Source: an uncultured Bacteroidales bacterium (GTDB lineage Bacteria > Bacteroidota > Bacteroidia > Bacteroidales > UBA932). From it: 52,422 nucleotides of DNA. The position numbers and the translations under genes are program-made. The notes beneath the pieces were generated by a model. The model worked only from the letters and a program-made list of their open reading frames with translations. It searched no databases and was not told where the DNA came from. The stretch is taken from the NCBI GenBank assembly GCA_947303465.1, contig CAMYYI010000013.1, positions 1-52,422 of the forward strand. The letters run 5' to 3'. This document shows, in pieces, positions 43,120 through 49,677 of the stretch; position 1 is the stretch's first letter; every line of letters starts with the position of its first letter.

Positions 43120-43911
43120 TTACGCGCTGACAATTTCGACGTTGATGTTCATGGCCTTCAGCTGGCTCCTTACGGAAGGGGACAGCCTGTTGTCAATGAT
43201 AACGGTATTGATCTTGTCCGGCATGGAGATGAACGCCAGTGCCCGTTTGTTGATCTTGGAAGAGTCGAACACCGCTATGACCTCACGGGCGCGGGAAATC
43301 ATAACCTGGTTCGTGCTGGCTTCTTCTACGCTGGGGGTCGAAAGTCCGTCTTCCAGGCTGAAACTGTCCACTCCGAGGAAAAGCTTGTCGCAGTAGAACA
43401 GTTTAAGGTTGGATTCCGCAAGGGCTCCCACGGTGGAGAGGCTGGAGCTTCGCACTATGCCGCCGAGAAGTATGACCTTGAAGCGGTTGTACTTGACGGC
43501 CTCCAGCATTGCGTTCACGGAATTCGTAATGATGGTAAGGTCGCGGAATTTATGCAGGTTGCGCGCCACTTCCAGGGCGGTTGTGCCGGAATCTATCATA
43601 ATGGTGTCCCCATCCTTTATGTGAGCTGCAGCAGCGCGTCCTATAGCTTCCTTCTCCTTAACGTTGATGAAGCGGTTAACATTGAAGCTGCCCGCCTCGT
43701 TGTCTTCCTGCGGCACTGCTGCTTCCAGTATCGCACCGCCGTGCACACGGATAAGCAGCTTGCGCTCCTTCAGGATAGCAAGGTCCTTGCGGATAGTGAC
43801 TTCGGATACTCCGAACAACTTGCTTAACTCACCTACGGTGACCGTGGAATCTTCACGCAATTTCTGCAGAATTGCGGAGCGTCTTCCCTGTGCTGAGTCG
43901 TAAATGTTCAT
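43120..43911 (-). CDS. DeoR-family transcriptional regulator
   Basis: A 263-residue repressor type: N-terminal winged helix-turn-helix (VTVGELSKLFGVSEVTIRKDL, followed by LLIRVHGGAIL) and C-terminal DeoRC sensor domain that binds phosphosugars (KEAIGRAAAAHIKDGDTIMIDSGTTALEVA, VILLGGIVRSSSLSTVG, LFLGVDSFSLEDGLSTPS). Regulators of this kind control galactosamine or tagatose pathways and are released by a phosphorylated intermediate. ATG 43911 is chosen over a TTG at 43935, which would lie on the promoter. It is first in operon B and divergent from the PfkB gene across operator-like repeats. Confidence 0.9.
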   Translation of the reverse strand: MNIYDSAQGRRSAILQKLREDSTVTVGELSKLFGVSEVTIRKDLAILKERKLLIRVHGGAILEAAVPQEDNEAGSFNVNRFINVKEKEAIGRAAAAHIKDGDTIMIDSGTTALEVARNLHKFRDLTIITNSVNAMLEAVKYNRFKVILLGGIVRSSSLSTVGALAESNLKLFYCDKLFLGVDSFSLEDGLSTPSVEEASTNQVMISRAREVIAVFDSSKINKRALAFISMPDKINTVIIDNRLSPSVRSQLKAMNINVEIVSA

Positions 43912-43932
43912 AATCGTGTGGTAAGATAGTTG

Positions 43933-43964
43933 CAAATATAGTAAAAAAACTTATCGAAAGCAAA
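43933..43964 (-). promoter_or_regulatory. Promoter of operon B (DeoR-SIS-susCD)
   Basis: On the minus strand: TTTG at 43964-43961, a 20-base spacer, then TATATTTG at 43940-43933 followed by C; the DeoR ATG is at 43911. CGAAA half-sites at 43955 and 43965 lie inside and next to it. Confidence 0.6.
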
Positions 43965-44013
43965 CGAAATTGTTTTTTGTTTCGAAATTGAAACAGTTTT
44001 AGGCAAAACGAAA
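43955..44013. promoter_or_regulatory. Cluster of CGAAA half-sites with two palindromes, probable DeoR operators
   Basis: CGAAA occurs at 43955, 43965, 43983 and 44009. AAACGAAATTGTTT (43962-43975) and GTTTCGAAATTGAAAC (43979-43994) are near-palindromes around the shared core CGAAATTG. The cluster covers the operon B promoter and the -33 region expected for the PfkB gene, so one bound DeoR protein could control both. The same half-site clusters at 32934-32991. Confidence 0.55.
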
Positions 44014-44022
44014 TATTTTTAC

Positions 44023-44030
44023 CACATTTG
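44023..44030 (+). promoter_or_regulatory. Weak -7 candidate for the PfkB operon
   Basis: CACATTTG (first base differs from TAnnTTTG), 24 bases before the ATG at 44054 and just after the last CGAAA half-site. Confidence 0.3.
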
Positions 44031-44053
44031 TAGAGGAGATAAAACTAATACCG

Positions 44054-45007
44054 ATGAAACGATACGACATTGCCGCCATAGGCGAGCTCAACGTTGACAT
44101 AATCCTTAACGGAATAGAGTCCGAGCCGGAAATAGGCAAGGAGAAGTTCGCCAGGGAGATGACTGTAACCCTTGGCAGTTCCACCGCCATTTTTGCGGCA
44201 AATGCCGCCGCTCTCGGCAGCAAGGTATGCTTCGTGGGCATGATAGGCCGCGACTCTTTCGGCGCGCTGGTCCGCAGTTCCCTGGAAGCAAAGGGGGTTG
44301 ACACACGTTACCTGGTAGAAGGGGATACCCCCACCGGTGCAACCATTTGCATGAGTTACGGCGAGGACCGCGCCAACCTTACCTATCAGGGCTCAATGGA
44401 CGTGATGACCTTCGACGACATCCCTCAGGAGGTGTTCGCAAATACGCGCCACATCCATCTGAGTTCCCTTTTTATGCAGTCCGGGCTTCTGCGCGACGTG
44501 CACAGGATACTCGATACAGCAGCGGCCAACAGCGTAACGGTTTCCCTCGACACCCAGTGGGATCCCATGGAAACCTGGAAACTGGACTACAAGACCGTTC
44601 TTCCCAAGGTTACGGTGTTCATGCCTAATGAAAAGGAGCTCCAGTGCCTCACCGGCGCCCCCGACCTGGAATCCGCCATTGCCGCCGTACTGCCTTATCT
44701 GGGCGGCGCCATGATGCTGAAGTGCGGATCCGACGGTTCCATACTAATCCGTAAAGACGGGAGCCGCGTGCATCTGCCCGCGTTCCTTAATAAAGAGGTC
44801 GTGGATGCCATAGGCGCCGGAGACAGTTGCAACTCCGGATTCGTGAGCGCGTTCGTAAAAGGGCTCCCGCTGGAAGAATGCCAGCGTACCGGCAATCTCA
44901 CGGGCGCGGTAAACACCACCGCCGCCGGTGGTACTGGTGCTTTCTCGTCGCTCGAGGCTGTACGCAAGGTTTGCGCAGAGCGTTTTGGCCAGAAACTCAA
45001 TCTTTAG
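44054..45007 (+). CDS. PfkB-family sugar kinase
   Basis: A 317-residue cytoplasmic carbohydrate kinase of the ribokinase family: AIGELNVDIILNGI at the start, the GSSTAIFAANAAALG substrate block, FMPNEKELQCLTG and the catalytic DAIGAGDSCNSGFVSAF. It is not a ribokinase by context (rbsK is elsewhere) and could phosphorylate tagatose-6-phosphate, fructose-type or amino sugars. It is divergent from the DeoR gene and 6 bp upstream of the GH36 gene; together with the SIS protein it would complete a galactosamine-6-P to tagatose-bisphosphate route, which is an inference. Confidence 0.82.
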   Translation: MKRYDIAAIGELNVDIILNGIESEPEIGKEKFAREMTVTLGSSTAIFAANAAALGSKVCFVGMIGRDSFGALVRSSLEAKGVDTRYLVEGDTPTGATICMSYGEDRANLTYQGSMDVMTFDDIPQEVFANTRHIHLSSLFMQSGLLRDVHRILDTAAANSVTVSLDTQWDPMETWKLDYKTVLPKVTVFMPNEKELQCLTGAPDLESAIAAVLPYLGGAMMLKCGSDGSILIRKDGSRVHLPAFLNKEVVDAIGAGDSCNSGFVSAFVKGLPLEECQRTGNLTGAVNTTAAGGTGAFSSLEAVRKVCAERFGQKLNL

Positions 45008-45013
45008 ACGACA

Positions 45014-46828
45014 ATGCGAAGGACAATTCTCTTAGCCGCAATTTTCTGCGCAGTTTCGTGCTCCGTCCCTGCTGACAGGCTTCTGTCGCCCTGTGGCTTC
45101 ACGATAGGCAATGTTGAAGTCATCACTACGGAACAGGCCCTCGAAGATTTCCCCGGAATGTTCCTCAGGGATATTGCCTTTGTTAATACCTCCGGCAAGC
45201 CCATTAAAGTCAGAGCCATGGAGACTTCACGCATTACCATGACCGGCAGGGAGTTCTGGAGCCTGCAGCCCAGTTCTACCGGCGACAGGCTGGACTGGGT
45301 GCTTCCGGTAAAGCGTGGCTTCCGTCAGCGCAACTATATGGGAATGAACGCCAGCGATTACGGTGGCGGCATTCCCATGGTATCTGTATGGATGCCGGAA
45401 ATGAACCTCAGCATCGGTCTTGCGGAGCCTGTACTCCGTCTGGTGTCTTTCCCGGTAAGGAGAAGGGGAGATACGGTCGAGGCCTGGGTGCGCAGGGACT
45501 TCAAGGACCCGCTTGTGCTACAGTTCGGCGATACCCTCAAGGCCTACCGTCAGTTCATGACCATAAGCAAGGGGGACTTCTTCAACCCGCTGCGCCAGTT
45601 TGCTGCTTACATGCACGAGACCTTCGGATACGAAGCTCCGGTTTCTCCTGCAGACGCTTTTGAGGCTGTGTGGTGCGCCTGGGGCTACGAACGCAACTTC
45701 ACCGTCGACGAGGTGGTCGGCACCCTTCCCAAAGTGGCCGAACTTGGTTTCAAATGGGTGGACGTTGATGACGGATACCAGATTTGCGAGGGAGACTGGG
45801 ATGCAAACGACCGTATTACCGACGAAGGCATGCGCCGCATCACCGAGGCCATTCATGAGCATGGGCTGAAGGCGAAGCTCTGGTGGGCGCCCCTGGCAGC
45901 CGATCCGGAGAGCAGCCTGGCTGCGGAGCATCCTGAGATGCTGCTGGTAAAGAAGGACGGCAAGCACGAGGACATAAGCTGGTGGGACAGCTGGTATCTG
46001 TCGCCTGTTAACCCATATACTCGGAAATATACTCTTGACTTGGTAGATAAGTTCCTGATAGACTGGGGCTTCGACGGCTTTAAGCTGGATGGTCAGCACC
46101 TGAATCTTTCAGAACCGGACTACAATCCCGCAAGCGGACTTGCATATCCGGAAGAAGCGTGCGAGCGCCTGCCGGAGTTCTTCCAGGCAGTCAATGCAAG
46201 GGCCCAGGAAGACAAGCCGGGCGCCGTCGTGCAGGTGTGTCCCTGCGGCTGTGCCATCAATTTCTTCTACACTCCGTTTATGAATCAGGCCGTTGCCTCC
46301 GACCCTACTTCCAGCGCGCAGATACGTATGAAACGCAAGGTGTATGCGGCCATGTGCCCGGATCTGGCGTACTACGCGGACCATGTGGAGCTCAGCGACG
46401 GCGGCCTGGATTTCCCGACCCAGATTGGTGTTGGCGGCGTTATAGGTTCCAAGTTTACCTGGCCCGCACCCAATCCGACGGTAGAGGGTGACGGTTACCT
46501 GCTGACTCCGGAAAAGGAGGCGGCCCTGCGCAAGTGGGTGGGAATCTACAACGACAAAAAGCTCTCTACCGGGCAGTATCTGGGCCTGTACAATTACGGC
46601 CTGGACAAGCCCGAGGCCCATGTTATAGAAAAGGACGGCGCAATGTACTATGCCTTCTATGCCCCCGAGTGGAACGGCGATCCCATCGAGCTCCGAGGCC
46701 TGGAAGAAGACCGCAGCTATACTGTTACCGAGTACAGCTCTGACAATCTGAAGAGCTACGAAATCAACGGTGCTGAGCCATACATACGGCCTTTCTTTAA
46801 AGGAAATTACCTGATTGAAGTCAAATAA
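45014..46828 (+). CDS. GH36-like alpha-galactosidase/alpha-N-acetylgalactosaminidase lipoprotein
   Basis: A 604-residue exported enzyme: signal peptide with lipobox AVSC (Cys16), an N-terminal beta-sandwich, then a clan-D barrel. Visible GH36-type elements are WCAWGYERNF, KWVDVDDGYQICEGDWDAN, HGLKAKLWWAPLAA, the nucleophile FDGFKLDGQHL (Asp359) and the acid/base segment VASDPTSS (Asp430); a C-terminal beta domain follows. The family releases terminal alpha-galactose or alpha-GalNAc. Given the SIS and DeoR partners, mucin-type or other galactosamine-bearing glycans are plausible substrates, but the choice between Gal and GalNAc cannot be read from sequence. Second gene of the PfkB operon. Confidence 0.85.
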   Translation: MRRTILLAAIFCAVSCSVPADRLLSPCGFTIGNVEVITTEQALEDFPGMFLRDIAFVNTSGKPIKVRAMETSRITMTGREFWSLQPSSTGDRLDWVLPVKRGFRQRNYMGMNASDYGGGIPMVSVWMPEMNLSIGLAEPVLRLVSFPVRRRGDTVEAWVRRDFKDPLVLQFGDTLKAYRQFMTISKGDFFNPLRQFAAYMHETFGYEAPVSPADAFEAVWCAWGYERNFTVDEVVGTLPKVAELGFKWVDVDDGYQICEGDWDANDRITDEGMRRITEAIHEHGLKAKLWWAPLAADPESSLAAEHPEMLLVKKDGKHEDISWWDSWYLSPVNPYTRKYTLDLVDKFLIDWGFDGFKLDGQHLNLSEPDYNPASGLAYPEEACERLPEFFQAVNARAQEDKPGAVVQVCPCGCAINFFYTPFMNQAVASDPTSSAQIRMKRKVYAAMCPDLAYYADHVELSDGGLDFPTQIGVGGVIGSKFTWPAPNPTVEGDGYLLTPEKEAALRKWVGIYNDKKLSTGQYLGLYNYGLDKPEAHVIEKDGAMYYAFYAPEWNGDPIELRGLEEDRSYTVTEYSSDNLKSYEINGAEPYIRPFFKGNYLIEVK

Positions 46829-46850
46829 TAACTACTTAATCAATATTACC

Positions 46851-48248
46851 ATGAGCAAAAAACTATTGTTACTGCTGCTTACGATCCCTTTCCTGATCTG
46901 CTGCAAACCCACTCCTGAAGATCCAGAGAATCCCGGCGATCCCGGACAGGTCGATCCGGAATTGTATGCCAAGGCCGCTCCTGAGCTTAAGAGCGGTGAC
47001 GTGGTGCTTGCAAACAGCAGCTACACCGAGAAGTTCATCACCGAGGTCAGTTATCCCGACAAGGACCTTTCTTTTACGAAGATTTTCGATTACTACGGAG
47101 GATTTGACGGCAAGTCTTTCAATTGGGACAACTGGAGCAAGAACTGGCCCGACGGAGACAAGCCCAGCAGCTACAGTATTCGCTGGGCTCCTGCCAGTGA
47201 ACCCTGTGCATACAAGCTTTACCTCTCAGACAAACTCGGCTGGTCCTGTGAGCAGGACGTGAAAATCGGCGCATGCTACGTGGACATCACCAACCTCGTT
47301 CCCAACGACAAGTACACTTACAAGGTGGTTGCCCAGGACGACAAGAATACTGTAGTCGCGGAAGGCAACTTCGAGACCAAGGGTAATCTCCACCAGGTGT
47401 TCTTCAAGTCCAGTTGCCGCAACGCCCGCGACCTGGGCGGCTGGAAGACGGAGGACGGCAAGACCGTCAAGTACCGCAAGGTTTACCGCGGCGGCCGTAT
47501 GAACGATCCTTGGGAGAACATGCTGTCCAAAACAGGAAAGCAGGAGGTCCTGAACGAAGGTATTGGAGCAGAGCTCGAACTCCGCGGCTCCGACGACTAC
47601 ATGACGGTTCCCGCCGTTTCCGGTCTTGACCACTGCCATCCCTGCATAGAGGAAGGCGGAAAGGTCATGCTCGGCGTTACCAAGCCTTCTGCTAAGAACT
47701 GTGCCAAGTGGCTGGTGTTCGATGAATCCAGTCCCTGGCCCCAGGATAAGAAAGCTCCTTACCTGAAAAGCGACGGCAAGATCGACAAGAATGCAATTGA
47801 AAGCATCACTCCCACTGCCGAGGAGTATGAGGCTTTCCAGACTGCTTACAAGGCCAAGACCAAGGATTGCTTCATGTTTGTTTATAACAGCGTCAAGGCA
47901 GGGAAGGGTGTCTATTTCCACTGCTCCCTCGGACGTGACAGGACCGGCACTATGGGTGTCCTTATCCTGGGTGTCCTGGGTGTCCGTGAAGGAGATATCT
48001 CCAAGGAGTACGAGCTTACTTACTTTGCCCCGGTTGGCTTCAGCGTTTCTTCTTCCGACAAGACGAACAATCCTGAGCCTATCTTCAAGAATACCCGTAT
48101 GGCCTGGGTTTATAGCGACATAGTCCCTTACTTCTGGCAGTTGGCCGGTTCCGGCAAATTCTCCAGCGGCGTTGAGAAATACCTCGTCGAGCAGGCCGGC
48201 GTAAGCAAGGATGTTATCGACGACTTCCGGACGATAATGCTGCAATAG
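46851..48248 (+). CDS. Tyrosine-phosphatase-like lipoprotein (Y_phosphatase3 type)
   Basis: A 465-residue exported lipoprotein (lipobox LICC) with a Pro/Asp/Gly-rich linker, a fibronectin-like domain (ITNLVPNDKYTYKVVAQ) and a phosphatase domain: RNARDLGGWKTEDGKTVKYR, VYRGGRM and the active-site loop HCSLGRDRTG (Cys358, Arg364). Residues about 240-340 are a longer insert than in the paralogue at 11405. Members remove phosphate from phosphotyrosine or phosphoinositides, and here the enzyme acts outside the cytoplasm. ATG 46851 is used; a TTG at 46815 upstream would overlap the GH36 gene. It starts 22 bp after GH36, so it is probably the last gene of that operon. Confidence 0.85.
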   Translation: MSKKLLLLLLTIPFLICCKPTPEDPENPGDPGQVDPELYAKAAPELKSGDVVLANSSYTEKFITEVSYPDKDLSFTKIFDYYGGFDGKSFNWDNWSKNWPDGDKPSSYSIRWAPASEPCAYKLYLSDKLGWSCEQDVKIGACYVDITNLVPNDKYTYKVVAQDDKNTVVAEGNFETKGNLHQVFFKSSCRNARDLGGWKTEDGKTVKYRKVYRGGRMNDPWENMLSKTGKQEVLNEGIGAELELRGSDDYMTVPAVSGLDHCHPCIEEGGKVMLGVTKPSAKNCAKWLVFDESSPWPQDKKAPYLKSDGKIDKNAIESITPTAEEYEAFQTAYKAKTKDCFMFVYNSVKAGKGVYFHCSLGRDRTGTMGVLILGVLGVREGDISKEYELTYFAPVGFSVSSSDKTNNPEPIFKNTRMAWVYSDIVPYFWQLAGSGKFSSGVEKYLVEQAGVSKDVIDDFRTIMLQ

Positions 48249-48282
48249 CGTTTTTTGAAAGTCTCTGATTATTAACGTACTA

Positions 48283-48320
48283 CGATTGTCCCTGGTGTAG
48301 TTTTGCACCAGGGACAATCG
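48283..48320. repeat. Perfect 15-bp inverted repeat
   Basis: CGATTGTCCCTGGTG at 48283-48297 and its exact complement at 48306-48320 enclose an 8-base loop (TAGTTTTG). No T-tract follows on either strand, so it is not a standard terminator, although it lies 34 bp after the phosphatase stop and could cap that transcript's 3' end. Confidence 0.85.
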
Positions 48321-48345
48321 GTATGTTGCTGATAGTCAGGAGTTA

Positions 48346-48380
48346 ACAAAAAACGCCGTCATTGTGTGACGGTGTTTCTT
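48346..48380 (-). terminator. Rho-independent terminator of tRNA-Val
   Basis: On the minus strand AACACCGTCA pairs with TGACGGCGTT (one mismatch) around a 5-base loop, followed by a run of T. It lies directly downstream of the tRNA. Confidence 0.8.
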
Positions 48381-48381
48381 G

Positions 48382-48456
48382 TAGGGACGGTCGGATTCGA
48401 ACCGACGACCTTTTGAATGTGACTCAAACGCTCTAAACCAACTGAGCTACGCCCCT
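48382..48456 (-). tRNA. tRNA-Val (anticodon CAC)
   Basis: A complete 75-nt cloverleaf on the minus strand: acceptor AGGGGCG paired with CGTCCCT (one G-U), D arm GCTC-AGTTGGTTTA-GAGC, anticodon stem TTTGA/TCAAA with loop GTCACAT (U33, anticodon CAC), variable AGGTC, T arm GTCGG-TTCGAAT-CCGAC, discriminator A. CCA is not encoded. The CAC anticodon reads GUG. Base 32 is G, unusual but tolerated. Confidence 0.93.
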
Positions 48457-48469
48457 GAAAAAGGGATTG

Positions 48470-48500
48470 CAAATATATGGATTATTTTTTATATTGCAAA
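48470..48500 (-). promoter_or_regulatory. Promoter of tRNA-Val (textbook Bacteroidetes type)
   Basis: TTTG at 48500-48497, exactly 19 bases of spacer, then TATATTTG at 48477-48470 followed by C. The tRNA begins 14 bases further on. Confidence 0.75.
48490..48497 (+). promoter_or_regulatory. Candidate -7 box of sodB
   Basis: TATATTGC with ATTG at 48466-48469, 20 bases upstream; the sodB ATG is at 48529. It shares bases with the -33 region of the tRNA promoter on the other strand. Confidence 0.5.
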
Positions 48501-48528
48501 AAATTATAACACTGCTCAAACCACAGAT

Positions 48529-49137
48529 ATGTCAACAGCCAATTATTCATTTGCCCCCGTGGCCCTGCCTTATGCGCAGGATGCGCTGGCTCCTGTAATC
48601 AGCGCCGAAACGGTTGCCTTCCACTACGGAAAGCATCTCCAGGCCTATATCAACAACCTTAACGCAGCTCTTCCGGGCAGCGGCTTCGAGGGAAAGTCGC
48701 TGGAAGAGATTGTAAAGGAATCCTCAGGCGGTATTTTCAACAATGCCGGCCAGGTGCTTAACCATACCCTCTACTTCACCCAGTTCCGGCCATACGGAAA
48801 ACCCGGTGCGCCCGACGCTCCGGAAGGAGCGCTTGCCAAGGCTATAGAGCGCGACTTCGGCAGCTTCGAGGCGTTCAAGGAAGAATTCCAGAAGAAGGGT
48901 GCAGGCCTTTTCGGCTCAGGCTGGGTATGGCTGGCGGCAGATGCGGCAGGCAAGCTCCAGATTACCCAGGAGCAGAACGCCGGCAACCCGGTGTGCCGCG
49001 GCCTCAAGCCGCTCCTGACTTTCGATGTATGGGAGCACGCCTACTATCTGGACTACCAGAACCGCCGTCCCGACCATCTCTCAGCCCTTTGGAACATCAT
49101 TGACTGGGAAGTGGTCGCAGGCCGTTACGCTAAGTAG
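48529..49137 (+). CDS. sodB: Superoxide dismutase, Fe/Mn type
   Basis: Converts superoxide to hydrogen peroxide and oxygen, in the cytoplasm. The 202 residues show the N-terminal PVALPYAQDALAPVISAETV and metal-ligand helix YGKHLQAYINNLNAALPGS, NHTLYFTQFRP (second His), and the C-terminal LTFDVWEHAYYLDYQNRRPDHL with the last two ligands Asp and His. Normal length. Iron versus manganese specificity cannot be told with certainty; Bacteroidales enzymes are often cambialistic. Confidence 0.97.
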   Translation: MSTANYSFAPVALPYAQDALAPVISAETVAFHYGKHLQAYINNLNAALPGSGFEGKSLEEIVKESSGGIFNNAGQVLNHTLYFTQFRPYGKPGAPDAPEGALAKAIERDFGSFEAFKEEFQKKGAGLFGSGWVWLAADAAGKLQITQEQNAGNPVCRGLKPLLTFDVWEHAYYLDYQNRRPDHLSALWNIIDWEVVAGRYAK

Positions 49138-49139
49138 GC

Positions 49140-49673
49140 TTAAACTATCTCTATGCCGTGCTCGCGGCTGAACTCGAGCAGTTCGTCGTAATTGTCGAAC
49201 TTTGCCGTAGCATCCAGCCATACGCGGAGCTTGAATCCAACCTGCTCTGCTATGGACTGGATGTTTTTTACGGTCTCCTTGACGCAGTACTCTGAGGCAA
49301 TTCCGCAAACCGTTACCTCGTCGCCCGGGGCGAACCAGTCCTGAGTGGAAGGCGTAACGTCCGCGAAGGCTCCGTATTGCTCTACCTTCTGCCCCTTGAG
49401 TACGAAACGCATCCTGCCTTCGTCCATATTATCTATCAAACCTACAGGCAGCGCCGCACCTACAGTGTGATGTACGCAGTGCACGGGCCAGGGGCCGCCC
49501 TGCTCGCGGAAGGAACAGTGGCCGGCGGAATGCCAGTCGAGCGTGAAATACACGAGATCGTAGTCATGTAGGGCCTTCTTGATGACGGGTATGACAGAGG
49601 CAGCGCCGGGAACTGCCAGGGAGCCGTCTATAAAGTCGTTCTGCAGGTCAACTGCTACAAGTATCTTTCTCAT
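49140..49673 (-). CDS. pncA: Nicotinamidase (isochorismatase-like hydrolase)
   Basis: Hydrolyses nicotinamide to nicotinate and ammonia for NAD salvage. A 177-residue protein with the catalytic Asp in VAVDLQNDFIDGSLAVPGA, the metal-binding DWHSAGHCSF and the catalytic Cys in CGIASEYCVKETV. ATG 49673 is used; a TTG at 49685 would overlap the stop of the neighbouring gene. It runs convergent to sodB (2 bp apart) and follows the FAD oxidoreductase on the same strand with 4 bp between. Confidence 0.94.
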   Translation of the reverse strand: MRKILVAVDLQNDFIDGSLAVPGAASVIPVIKKALHDYDLVYFTLDWHSAGHCSFREQGGPWPVHCVHHTVGAALPVGLIDNMDEGRMRFVLKGQKVEQYGAFADVTPSTQDWFAPGDEVTVCGIASEYCVKETVKNIQSIAEQVGFKLRVWLDATAKFDNYDELLEFSREHGIEIV

Positions 49674-49677
49674 AATT

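Noticed and set aside
48241..48381. Mobile-element boundary at the tRNA gene
   Set aside because: tRNA-Val is intact, no integrase or direct repeat of its 3' end was seen nearby, and the inverted repeat does not match the tRNA.
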